Assembly (NCBI GenBank): GCA_027578815.1
Contig: JANBTH010000311.1
Span: 1 to 21,284, forward strand
DNA from: Coemansia sp. RSA 1804
Lineage: Eukaryota > Kickxellomycota > Kickxellomycetes > Kickxellales > Kickxellaceae
Reading direction: 5' to 3'
Length of the DNA: 21,284 nucleotides
Shown: positions 1 to 8,510 of the stretch, in pieces
Numbering within the stretch: position 1 is the stretch's first letter
How the letters are laid out: every line of letters begins with the position of its first letter
Program-made: the position numbers and the translations under genes
Notes under the pieces: generated by a model
Databases searched by the model: none
What the model was told of the DNA's origin: nothing
What the model saw: the letters and a program-made list of their open reading frames with translations, nothing else

Positions 1-1724
1 TTCAGCAATGCCGGCGACAGATCCACGCTCTCTGGCTCGACAGGCAGCTTGTCGGCAAGTACAACTGCGCGTGCCGCGTTCGGATCCGCAGACATCAGAC
101 GCCAGTAGATGTATGCGCGATCACGGACGTCCGGGTTGGCGCACTTTTCCGTCGCTGTCTTCAGCGCCTTAAGAACCAGCGTCTGGCCCTTCTGCGGCTG
201 CTTGACAAAGAACTTTACCGCAGAGTTGATGATGGCAAGATGCACGCTGGCGTCCTCCTCCTCCATAAAGCTTTCGATATGGCTGTTCAGAATGCTGGAA
301 ATGTTCTTCACCTGCTCCGAATACTCGCCCAGCATCCAGATGAACGATGCTTTGGCCTGGGGCTCCGCCATATAGTCAATGTACTCGCAGAGCGTCGGAA
401 CCACCGCCTCAAACTTGCCCGGATAATGGCGGAGGATCTCTGCCACCGCCACCATCACATCCTGAACAACGTGGTCTACTTTGGTCTCTACAAGCTCGGT
501 GAGTGTGCCGATGGCCTTCTTTGCTGCAGACTCATAGCGGATACCCACGCGGCTTATGGCCAGTATCGCATGGTGGACAAACTCAACATCAACCTCCTTT
601 GCATACTCCTTCAGCTCGTTCAGCAGCGTCTCTGTGTTGCGCTCGGAGCATATGCGCACCAGTATGCCAAGCTTCTCGTATTTTACATAGATCGGGTCGT
701 TGTATCTGCAGAAGAAAACGTGGATCTCCTTGCTCAGCAGCCGCGGGTGGCGCTGCAGAATGATGTTGATATTGCGCAGTGCCACGTACTGGATCTCGGG
801 CTCAGAAGACAGCAGCGTAACAAGCGGGGGCACCATCTTTTTCGAGAACCGCGCTAGAAGGTCCGCACGCCGCACAAAGCTTTCGTACCTGAGCAGAAGA
901 CGCACTGTTGTGAGAACCACGCTGCCATTTGCATGCTGCAGACGGGGCAGCACACGCTCACAGATGTTCTCTGCTTCCTTCTCGTCCTTTGGAGCGTAGT
1001 CTGCCAGCGCCTCTAGTATAGCAATCTGGCCCCACTCGACACACTCGTTCACCGCCGTAAGCAGCTTGCTGATCGACTGCGACTCGAGTCTCCACACATT
1101 GTGTTGCGGCGACATTTCGTTCATCTCCGCCAACGACGACACAGCATTGGACACAACCATCGTGTTCGAGTCCGACAGTGCTGCCCTGACTGCATCAACA
1201 AGCCCGTTTTCCTCCGCAACGTTGGCATCCAGATCAAAGACCTTTGCAACGCACATAACCGCTGTTTTGCGGACATACGGGTTGGCATCCTTCAGACACT
1301 TGCTCAGCGGGTTGCACAGATAGTCCAGGACCTCTTGTACATGCAGACAGCCCATCGTGCGGATTGCTAGCGCACGGATAAGTGGGTTGCTGTCCTCTGC
1401 GTCCTTGACAAACGTGTTGATTGCAAGGATGACAAGGTCTGGCTGTGTCTTCGCGTAGTTTATCAGGTACAGGTAAATGAGCTTCTTAATCTCCAGATCG
1501 TCCGTGTGCATGTTCTTGAGCACATCCGTGAACAGTCCGCTTACATCCTTGCCCACTGTCATGTTGGCAATTACTCGCCGGACTGCTTCTTTCCGACGCT
1601 CTCTGTACTCGCTGTTCAGCTCTGTTTTGAGCTCGTAGTTCTCGCCTTTGCGCAACGCTGCCAGCACCTTGGCCTTCATGATTTGCAGCCGTGCAATGTT
1701 CGTCTGTATTGCTGCGTTCATCAT
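1..1724 (-). CDS. AP-1/AP-2 complex beta-adaptin, large subunit (5' part of gene, cut by window edge)
   Basis: Large beta subunit of a clathrin adaptor complex, working in cargo sorting at the trans-Golgi/endosome (AP-1) or plasma membrane (AP-2). The frame is open without a break from ATG-ATG at 1724 to base 1, about 574 codons, and covers the N-terminal HEAT/ARM-repeat trunk. Family signatures include KGENYELKTELNSEY, MTVGKDVSGLF, NPLIRALAIRTMGC, NPYVRKTAVMCVAK, EWGQIAILEAL, EIQYVALRNINIIL, NDPIYVKYEKL and DRAYIYWRLMSADP. The KGE block starts about 25 residues in, later than in animal beta subunits, so the first Met is the likely but not certain start; another Met lies at codon 16. The hinge and ear, if present, lie outside the window. 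AP-1 and AP-2 beta are hard to separate on the trunk. Phrases such as YLCNPLSKCLKDANPYVRK lean toward the AP-2/animal type, but weakly. No intron is needed. Confidence 0.95.
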   Translation of the reverse strand, partial: MMNAAIQTNIARLQIMKAKVLAALRKGENYELKTELNSEYRERRKEAVRRVIANMTVGKDVSGLFTDVLKNMHTDDLEIKKLIYLYLINYAKTQPDLVILAINTFVKDAEDSNPLIRALAIRTMGCLHVQEVLDYLCNPLSKCLKDANPYVRKTAVMCVAKVFDLDANVAEENGLVDAVRAALSDSNTMVVSNAVSSLAEMNEMSPQHNVWRLESQSISKLLTAVNECVEWGQIAILEALADYAPKDEKEAENICERVLPRLQHANGSVVLTTVRLLLRYESFVRRADLLARFSKKMVPPLVTLLSSEPEIQYVALRNINIILQRHPRLLSKEIHVFFCRYNDPIYVKYEKLGILVRICSERNTETLLNELKEYAKEVDVEFVHHAILAISRVGIRYESAAKKAIGTLTELVETKVDHVVQDVMVAVAEILRHYPGKFEAVVPTLCEYIDYMAEPQAKASFIWMLGEYSEQVKNISSILNSHIESFMEEEDASVHLAIINSAVKFFVKQPQKGQTLVLKALKTATEKCANPDVRDRAYIYWRLMSADPNAARAVVLADKLPVEPESVDLSPALL

Positions 1725-2189
1725 CTCTGCCAAATTCCCCGCTTGCAATCTCTTTTGTTATGTAAAGCGTATAAACTAAATGTTTATTGCCAGACAAAAA
1801 GGCCCCAGGAAGTGTGTTGGCTAAAAAAAGAGAATAAAAGTGAGAGAAAAAGCACAAGCAATTCTTTCCTTTTCCACATCAACAAGAAATATAAGAGCGT
1901 CAGATTGTTGGCGTTCAAATTGATGGGCTTCCTCAAGAAGTTTGTCATGTGACAATTAACTCTTTTTCCTAATTTTGTAGCGCAAAACGTTGACATTTAT
2001 TTAAAAAAAACTAATGATTCTCATATGCTAAGGAAAGTCGCCATAAATGGGATGCAAAAAGCGGATGGAAAGGTCGTGGCGATGCTTATTTGGGTGTCGG
2101 TGTGTTGGAGGAGTGCCTCTCTCGCTCTTCTCCCTGTTTAAACCGCGTTCTTGTCTTTTTTACTGCTGCGTTCTGTCAGGCACACGTGA
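1725..2189. promoter_or_regulatory. Upstream region of the beta-adaptin gene
   Basis: The stretch just upstream of the adaptin start is AT-rich with A and T runs. It should hold the adaptin promoter and 5' UTR. ORFs here are short and show no family resemblance. No tRNA, repeat or clear TATA box was found. Confidence 0.4.
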
Positions 2190-2654
2190 ATGCAAAGCTA
2201 TCCGGGATTGTGTGCCGTGGAACCGTGCGTGAGTGATGGACAATATGATCTGCCTTCAGACATGCATCGGGATCCGGCTCAATCTACGGTTAGACAGAAC
2301 AAGCGTGTTGTGCAAAACCAGCATCACAACTGTACAAAAAAACCCCTAGACATTGCTACAGCTTAAGAGACATTTTTTTGCTCTACCACTACTTAGCTGG
2401 CCGGAATAGTGAACATATGGATGGAGAAGAGCGAGCGGGAAGGTGGTCGGCAATAGAGAAGTCGGGGAGGGTGAATATGGTTAGTAACATGTGTCGAAGG
2501 CGGTGGTGCCATTAGCGGACATAGGATTTTGCAGCGGCTGACTAGCCAAGTTGGGGACATGCTGAATACTGTGGCGGGTTCCGAAGAATACTCGTTTAAG
2601 AGAGCGGGCGAGCTGCTGTTTTCAAGCGAGAGGCGATTGAAGATGTTGTGCTGA
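2190..2654 (+). CDS. Candidate small spliced gene, three exons, unknown function
   Basis: This is a proposal from reading frames and splice-like sites, not from homology. Exon A runs 2190-2331 (alternative in-frame start at 2262), exon B 2397-2470 and exon C 2535-2654. The second intron (2471-2534, 64 nt) goes from GTGAAT to GATTTTGCAG and joins codons in phase 0. The first (2332-2396, 65 nt) starts with a weaker GTACAA and ends in a T-rich tract plus TTAG, in phase 1. The product would be 111 aa (87 from the inner Met). The N-terminal half is polar with Gln, Asn and His. The last 45 residues look helical and amphipathic, with segments such as RLTSQVGDMLNTVAGSEEY and SFKRAGELLFSSERRLKML. I do not recognise the family. 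Short ORFs occur by chance, and the chained frames are the main support. Confidence 0.28.
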
Positions 2655-4263
2655 GCTGTGGAGGAAACAGAATTTTTTAGAAATGCAGGAAGAAGAGTTT
2701 CTTTATATACAACCAGGTGCAATCATTTTCTGCCTTTTCTGCTCTTTGATTCTCTCCCTTTTTCTCTCAACTCTTGCTTGAAACGCAGCAACATCTATTT
2801 TTCTTTGCCAGCTGCTCTGATCAGCATATGCTATGGAGTTTGAGCAAAAAAAACAAGATATGCCTTACAATTGCCCGCTGCCCGACACACAGTGGAAAAT
2901 AAGCAAAGTCATCTACTTTGCCAATTGCTTTTTGCCAGTACACAATTTGAAAGAACAAGGACTGTGAATCTTCATTCTGTTCCCATTGTTCTGAGCAAAC
3001 CCATGAGACTAAAAAACAACAACTGTCACGCATCTGCAAGCCACGTCTGAGTTTTTTGGCTTTCTCATACAGGCACAAAGCCTAATACTCGTTTTTTCCT
3101 CTTTTTGCACTACATGCACCTAAAAATTTACATTGTTTGTATGGCCCCTATATCATGCATTTCTACCTCTTCCAATGAGTTGGCGCAGATTAAGGAGTGC
3201 AGACTCGGTATTTTTGAATTTGCATTGCCGCGTTCCAGATTGTTGTATCAGTAAGAGCATAGAGTAAGAATTTGAGCAACTTGTTTAAAATACATACATA
3301 CGCACATTTGTCTTTTGTCATAAGCTAGATAATGGCGATGAAATAACATGTGCAACTCGGCAATGTGGTTATACCAACTTGTCATGTTACGCTCTGGATA
3401 AGAAATTTTTAAAGAAGGGGCTATATTAAACAACCAGCCATTGTAACGCTTATTGTGTTTCGTATTCTCAAAAAAAACAAGCAACTGGATGACACGGTTG
3501 CAAAAGAAATCATTTCTATGCATCATTACAAAATATAGCAATGCCAACATTAAAATAATTTTTTGCTTGTATTCAGAATTTCTAATTATAGCGCATATTT
3601 TCTTGTTTATAAAAAACACATACTGTATATATACTTTACAATACAGCTAGAACTAGCAATAATATAGCTGTAATTTAATGTCACTACGTATTTAAAAGAA
3701 ATCTAACAACATTAAGTCACAAATGTATAAGAACGTGAAAGTAATGATTAAACTATCGCTTAAAAACTTGTAAGAAATTGCTTTTACAATTCTGCAACAA
3801 AGTAACAAGCACATTCTGTTTAATATAGTACACTGCTAATGTGCTAATGGATGTTTTGCTATTGCCTTATACTGTAATGACTGCTAACTACAAGCTACAA
3901 TTATCGGAATAACATATAAACTCCCAAATATCTTCTACTAAACCCTGCAGCGTCACGAGTCCCGCAAAAAATTTCTATGTCTGTTGGTCCTATGACTGGA
4001 AACGCATTTTATTTCAAGATAAAATAAATAAATTACACTGGTATATGGCTTATTAACGTATACGGCAAACCCTACTAAAAAAATCTTGATTCGTAATTAG
4101 CTGATCAGAATTTTTTTACAAACTCAAACACAGTGTAAAGTCAATCGCTTAGGTTATCCATCTACATTTTTCTCACTTCTTTCCACTTTGTCAGCTTCAT
4201 TCTGTAAATTCTTTTCTACAATCTTGTTGTCGAATTCCCAATTCAAAGGAACGACTCGCACAG
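2655..4263. other. Long spacer with AT-rich island (about 3240-4200)
   Basis: The first 600 bases hold pyrimidine-rich tracts (about 2740-2815) and overlapping short ORFs on both strands, for example 44 codons from ATG 2833 to TGA 2967, none convincing. From about 3240 to 4200 hand counts on sample lines give 23-40% G+C, against about 50-65% in nearby genes. I see no tRNA, terminal inverted repeats or transposase motifs. The last 150 bases should contain the promoter and 5' UTR of the WD40 gene. One unexplained ORF at 3248-3550 is listed separately. Confidence 0.5.
3248..3550 (-). CDS. Hypothetical 100-aa ORF in AT-rich DNA
   Basis: The ORF starts at ATG 3550 and ends in TGA at 3248. The same frame stays open further upstream, giving about 130 codons between stops. 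The predicted product begins with a short hydrophobic stretch (MLALLYFVMM), then becomes polar and aromatic with many His, Tyr and Cys residues. I recognise no domain. In DNA of about 32% G+C stop codons should be frequent, so the open length is mildly surprising; otherwise there is little support. It could be a relic of a decayed gene or a chance ORF. Confidence 0.15.
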   Translation of the reverse strand: MLALLYFVMMHRNDFFCNRVIQLLVFFENTKHNKRYNGWLFNIAPSLKISYPERNMTSWYNHIAELHMLFHRHYLAYDKRQMCVCMYFKQVAQILTLCSY

Positions 4264-5388
4264 ATGGTCCGTATTCCGGTAACTCAGGCGCCCACGCTTC
4301 TTCCAAAGCTGCAAATGGCCAATGCAGCAATGTTTGACCTGGGCAAAGACGTGTACATATACGAGACCTTGCTTACTGATATCGGCTTGGCTGTTTCTGG
4401 ATCTAACCAAAAGGTGTGCTTTTACGAGCCCGAGACACTCCAGAAGACAGGTTTACTGGACTATCATAAAGACCAGCTCACACAGATAAGATCACGGGGG
4501 ACTGGTTTGTTTACGTGTTCTGTTGACAAACAAATAGCGTGTTGGGATTTGCGGCAAGCGCTCACATCGCCTGTACAGGTATTCAAGGCTAATGACCCGT
4601 TGTTGAGCTTTGACATTTCTGCGAATAACACTTTTCTGGTTGGCGGATCCATTTTGAACGATAGCTACAGCGCAAATATAACATTCTGGGACCCGCGTGT
4701 ACCATCTACACCAATTAAGCTGTTTGAAAACTCGCATAGCGACGACGTGAGCCAAATCCACTGCTGCCCAAGTGCGCATAACCAGTTTCTGTCGGGATCC
4801 ACGGACGGCCTGCTTTGCACGTTTGATGCGAGCCAGTCAGATGAGGACGATGCCCTTCTTTACGTTGCCAACACAAATGCGTCTGTGGCAAAGTGCGGGT
4901 ATTTTGGACCGAATTCACAGTTTATCTATGCCCAGAGTGACATGGAGACTCTGCAGCTGTGGACCAACGATTCAACACAGCTAGCCGATTTCGGCGATGT
5001 ACGTGATATCAAGGAGAGCGGTATTCCCATTGACTATATGGTTGACTTTCGATATGATCCGCAGACTGAGCGGTTATACATGGTTTCTGGCACCAATGGA
5101 GGAGATATACATTTGCTCCACGTGGGTGCTGATTCTTTTGAACATGTGCAGGCATTGGCATCTGGACATTCTGCGATTGTACGTGCGTTTGACTGGGGCA
5201 TTGGCCAGGAATGGGCTGTGTCAGGCGGTGAGGATGGGCACCTTACATGGTGGTCAACCAACGTGCCTTTGGCTTCTTCACTGGCAAATCCTCTACAGCT
5301 ATCTTCTGACACGAAGAAGACTTTTGGATCAGGCGAGCATGGAAGTATCGGCTCCAGCAACGGTAACCGTAGGTTTTCACCATACTGA
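4264..5388 (+). CDS. WDR89: WD40-repeat protein, WDR89-like
   Basis: A 374-aa beta-propeller protein that probably acts as a scaffold; the molecular role of WDR89 is poorly known. Repeats are visible as GSNQKVCFYEPE (about residue 45), TCSVDKQIACWDLRQAL (84-100), GGSILNDSYSANITFWDPR (127-145), SHSDDVSQIHC (157-167) with SGSTDGLLCTFD, and HSAIVRAFDW followed by SGGEDGHLTWW near the C terminus. The SHSDDV...SGSTDGL block, the DVRDI segment and the GTNGGDIHLL block are what I associate with WDR89 rather than other WD40 families. The start ATG is the first in frame. The C-terminal 40 residues are Ser/Gly-rich and look disordered. No intron is apparent. The gene converges with the kinase downstream, with 128 bases between their stop codons. 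Confidence 0.85.
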   Translation: MVRIPVTQAPTLLPKLQMANAAMFDLGKDVYIYETLLTDIGLAVSGSNQKVCFYEPETLQKTGLLDYHKDQLTQIRSRGTGLFTCSVDKQIACWDLRQALTSPVQVFKANDPLLSFDISANNTFLVGGSILNDSYSANITFWDPRVPSTPIKLFENSHSDDVSQIHCCPSAHNQFLSGSTDGLLCTFDASQSDEDDALLYVANTNASVAKCGYFGPNSQFIYAQSDMETLQLWTNDSTQLADFGDVRDIKESGIPIDYMVDFRYDPQTERLYMVSGTNGGDIHLLHVGADSFEHVQALASGHSAIVRAFDWGIGQEWAVSGGEDGHLTWWSTNVPLASSLANPLQLSSDTKKTFGSGEHGSIGSSNGNRRFSPY

Positions 5389-5516
5389 CTTGTGCTTTTG
5401 ATGGACTTTTTCAATGTTTCTTCTTTTGGATATTTACAAGCAAATTAGAAACCCTTGATAAAGTGAGAGTGAGAGGCAGAAAAACACATTTCTGAGCCAG
5501 AATCAGCTTTGGATGA

Positions 5517-7523
5517 TTAAAAGGCATACATCCCTTGGAAAAACGGATGCTCAAGAGCTTCTGCGGCGGTTAATCGCTCTTCGGGATCGTACTCTAGAAG
5601 CGCGTCAGCAAGCAATACAAAATCATCGTCGTGTACATGTAACGAATGTTTAAGCCATTGCATGCGGAGCTGAGGATCCCAATCAATATTCAGCTCAGGA
5701 TGCATGCTTGACTTGTGTCTGCCGCCAACCGCAGCCGGTGCAAAGCCGGGGGTTGGCCGCCCGCACCAAGACCGCACAATTTCAATGTAAAAAGGTGATG
5801 CACTATATAACTGGGCTGGTGGAGGGCCACGGAGCTTGAGTATGCTGCGTATCAAGTTCGCATTGTCCATGTCTGTAAAGAGCGACCGGCCAAGCCATAG
5901 TTCGCACATGACACAGCCGATAGACCAGATGTCGATTGCCCGACCAAACGGCCGTTGATAGGCAACCTCTGGTGCACGAAACCAGACTGTCTGTATTTCG
6001 AATGTGCTGTAGTACTCTGAGACATCACCATCGCTTACAGAGTTTCCAAAGTCAATGAGCTTGATGCGCAGGGTCGAATCATCAACACAGATGACGTTGG
6101 TCGTTTTGATATCCGCATGGATCAGTGAGTTGCTGTGCATATGTGCAAGAGCAACCAGCAGCTGCCGAACAACGGTGCGGATCATATCAATATGCATTTG
6201 CTTGGCAATGATCTCGTCATGTGATCCATACAATGCCTTGATCCGCTGGGGAAAGGCGTCGTGCAATGTGTTGCCCAGCAACGGCTCCATGACCAAGCAT
6301 ACGTGATAGCCACATGTTTCAAAGGGCATAGAGCTGGCAATCGCTTCGGACTCGGACAGAAATCCTCGAACGCCAGACTCGCCATGGCTGCCAAAAACAC
6401 GCAACCGTGTGGCATCGTTCGTGCTGCGGATCGGGTAGGCGTTGTCTATCATCGAGGACAATGCATGTCCGCCAAGATCGGCGTTTGAGATATGAGCTGA
6501 TAACATCCGCCGCGAAACCAATTCATGGTCCGAAGTATGTCGAGAAACAGACCGATGCAAGAATATTCCATAGACACGAACTATTGGCACCTTCTCGCCT
6601 GGATCGAGCCTGTTAAGCATCGAAATTGTCTCGTAGTCAGAAATACCAATAGTGCCCTCTTTCAACCCCATTCGCTTAACAGTAACCAGCCGAATCCCGT
6701 CGTGTCGCCTTCCCATGCGGTTGCAATGCAGATCAACGGCAAGAAACGCCTGACTAAACGCGCCCTCGCCCAGTTTTGCTATTACCATGTAGCGGTCGAA
6801 CCAGACCTCGCCGTATTCTTTAGGCCGCGTATCCGTGGATCCGGGATGGTTCAGTGTATTTGGGTTTATCTTTCCAGCGTGCACCTTGTTTCTCCGGCCA
6901 ATCGGGCCGGTAGTGCCGTTGTCTAGCGACATGTCTCCTTCTGCGTGAGAAGTCTTCTCAGGCTTGACGCGGGCAAACGCACTTCTGAGACGTGCACTTG
7001 TGCCGATGGATGCATGGTGACTGTTGTTGTTACTGTTGTTATTGTTTCGCAACCTCTTTGTACGCATGGTCTGGCTGGTGGAATTTGCTCCACCAGGCCG
7101 TTGCACGGTGCCAGCAGGGCTTTGGGTATGTGACCTAGCAATAGCAATAGCGTCGCTTGGGGTTTTTATTCCGTTCTCAAATGTGCCCCTACGTTTGCTC
7201 CGCGTACTGCGGTTGTGGTGGTGGTGGTGATTGCTGTTGTTGTTACTACCGTTTATGCTGCTGTTGATAAGATTGGTATTCGCTTTCAGCGGTGAATTCG
7301 AGTTATAAAGTCCAGTCTTAGCGTCTCCATAGCGTCCAAACGATGGTGCTTGTATACTGGTACTGTATGCACCACCTAGACTGCTTTGTGTAGTGGTTGG
7401 TCCTGATAGTCGTTCATTTTCGTCCTCTATCTGCTGGCCAATCCTAGTGTACAGTGTGGTCAAGCCAAGCGTTGCCATCACTGTATAGTCGTGTATACGT
7501 AGAGGTTCTAGTTGACTGTCCAT
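5517..7523 (-). CDS. CMGC protein kinase, DYRK/PRP4/HIPK-like, with long disordered N terminus
   Basis: Ser/Thr or dual-specificity kinase of 668 aa, counted from the first ATG at 7523; the frame is open further upstream but with no ATG. Residues 1-240 are low complexity, with a His run (about 99-103), Asn-rich tracts (about 160-170) and basic patches. The kinase domain spans about 244-663: Gly loop LGEGAFSQAF, lysine K283 (VTVKRM), hinge CLVMEPL, catalytic loop HADIKTTN (D471, K473, N476), DFG (491-493) and APE (517-519, in WFRAPEV), then DIWSIGCVMCELWLGRSLF. The HAD triplet and WFRAPEV point to the DYRK/PRP4/HIPK branch. The usual KPEN/KPDN is KTTN here. About 75 extra residues sit between strands beta-4 and beta-5 (about 328-403). 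Substrates cannot be read from sequence. The key residues are intact, so it should be active. Confidence 0.9.
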   Translation of the reverse strand: MDSQLEPLRIHDYTVMATLGLTTLYTRIGQQIEDENERLSGPTTTQSSLGGAYSTSIQAPSFGRYGDAKTGLYNSNSPLKANTNLINSSINGSNNNSNHHHHHNRSTRSKRRGTFENGIKTPSDAIAIARSHTQSPAGTVQRPGGANSTSQTMRTKRLRNNNNSNNNSHHASIGTSARLRSAFARVKPEKTSHAEGDMSLDNGTTGPIGRRNKVHAGKINPNTLNHPGSTDTRPKEYGEVWFDRYMVIAKLGEGAFSQAFLAVDLHCNRMGRRHDGIRLVTVKRMGLKEGTIGISDYETISMLNRLDPGEKVPIVRVYGIFLHRSVSRHTSDHELVSRRMLSAHISNADLGGHALSSMIDNAYPIRSTNDATRLRVFGSHGESGVRGFLSESEAIASSMPFETCGYHVCLVMEPLLGNTLHDAFPQRIKALYGSHDEIIAKQMHIDMIRTVVRQLLVALAHMHSNSLIHADIKTTNVICVDDSTLRIKLIDFGNSVSDGDVSEYYSTFEIQTVWFRAPEVAYQRPFGRAIDIWSIGCVMCELWLGRSLFTDMDNANLIRSILKLRGPPPAQLYSASPFYIEIVRSWCGRPTPGFAPAAVGGRHKSSMHPELNIDWDPQLRMQWLKHSLHVHDDDFVLLADALLEYDPEERLTAAEALEHPFFQGMYAF

Positions 7524-7610
7524 TCCGTTCTTAATATCTTTTATGTCGGGAAGGTGCAAGGCTATTGAGATATATATTGGGTGGTCAGACGCGTTGGGTG
7601 GCAAATAATA

Positions 7611-7618
7611 CTTTTATA
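7611..7618 (-). promoter_or_regulatory. TATA-like box of the CMGC kinase gene
   Basis: The minus strand reads TATAAAAG, a full match to the TATA consensus, 88 bases upstream of the chosen ATG at 7523. A second weaker TATATATA lies at 7577-7570. The distance would place transcription start near 7585, giving a short 5' UTR. This supports using the inner ATG rather than the longer ATG-less frame. Confidence 0.4.
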
Positions 7619-8096
7619 TTAAAATCCGGCATACAAGAAAGAGAGAAAAAGCAATGGACAAAAAGAGCAAAAATGAAAGCAAGCGTTGACGCGAGTCTTT
7701 TTGTTCATCCACCACCAAGCGAAAAACGATGCCAAATCCAAATCAAAAAAGATCTCCTGGTCAAAAAAGTGAGGGAAGCAAATGCATTGCACAATAAAAG
7801 CTGGCTCTTTTTTCTTTGGTTTTCTTCTCGCTTACTTGCTTGTTTGAAACTGTCTTTTTCTTTTAATTCGGTATATTGTTTTCTTTGCAATCTGCTTCTC
7901 TTCCTTCTGGTAGTCGAACTTTTTTTCTTGCAGAGAATAGCTTACAAAATTTGCCTACGCACACTCGCATCTACGCACGATTTAAAGAATCTTTCCCAAA
8001 AATACTGCTTTGCAGCACGTTGACTTATTCACTTGGATTTAGTTCTAGAGGTATGTAATCTGGTTGTTAGAGAGATATTATGTCTTGAGGGGGGTC

Positions 8097-8237
8097 TTAA
8101 GCATCTCCGTTCAACGCATTAAGCTCGGCTGTAGTGGATGCCATATACAGCGTCCTACCAACATCAACCGCCTTTATCTTGTCGGCAGGCTTGTATACGT
8201 ATTGATTGCACAGCATCGTCTCAGCTGCCGACACCAT
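8097..8237 (-). CDS. Candidate 46-aa micropeptide ORF
   Basis: ATG at 8237 to TAA at 8097. The residue mix is balanced, with segments such as AAETMLCNQYVYKPADK and YMASTTAELNALNGDA, and codon use resembles neighbouring genes. The frame extends upstream to another ATG at 8330, giving 77 aa. An out-of-frame ATG in good context (CAACAATGG) lies 4 bases upstream and would compete. I recognise no family. An ORF of this length can arise by chance, so this is only a candidate. Confidence 0.15.
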   Translation of the reverse strand: MVSAAETMLCNQYVYKPADKIKAVDVGRTLYMASTTAELNALNGDA

Positions 8238-8462
8238 CCATTGTTGCAACTTTTTTGATTGGAACTTTTTTTGGGGGGAGAGGTCAAGGAAGAATAAATA
8301 CGGCAATTGGGATACAGACGTCCATTTCATTATTCTTTGCTTTGTCGCTCTGTTACTGTTTGCGTTCCGATCAAGACGCCTTTTTTCTCTTTTGTTTTCA
8401 AAACACGCTTTATTTACTACAAGTTACAGCATCATCTCATCTTCTTTCTTATTTTTGCACCA

Positions 8463-8470
8463 TATATTAA
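8463..8470 (+). promoter_or_regulatory. TATA-like box upstream of the G3BP gene
   Basis: TATATTAA lies 41 bases upstream of the start codon at 8511. If used, transcription would begin very close to the ATG, giving a very short leader. This is a consensus match only. Confidence 0.25.
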
Positions 8471-8510
8471 CGACGTATAGTTTAGGAAATAGAAACACCG
8501 GGCACAAACT

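Larger units (their letters stand above)
7624..8510. promoter_or_regulatory. Divergent promoter region between the kinase and G3BP genes
   Basis: About 0.9 kb separates two outward-facing genes. It is rich in A/T and pyrimidine runs. ORFs on either strand are short; one minus-strand ORF (8097-8237) is listed separately. No tRNA or repeat was seen. Confidence 0.5.

Noticed and set aside
240..857. 205-codon plus-strand ORF
   Set aside because: Antisense shadow of the beta-adaptin coding sequence.
7524..7604. 27-codon N-terminal extension of the CMGC kinase
   Set aside because: The frame is open but its first codon is TTG, and TATA-like sequences lie within and just upstream. The first ATG at 7523 is preferred.
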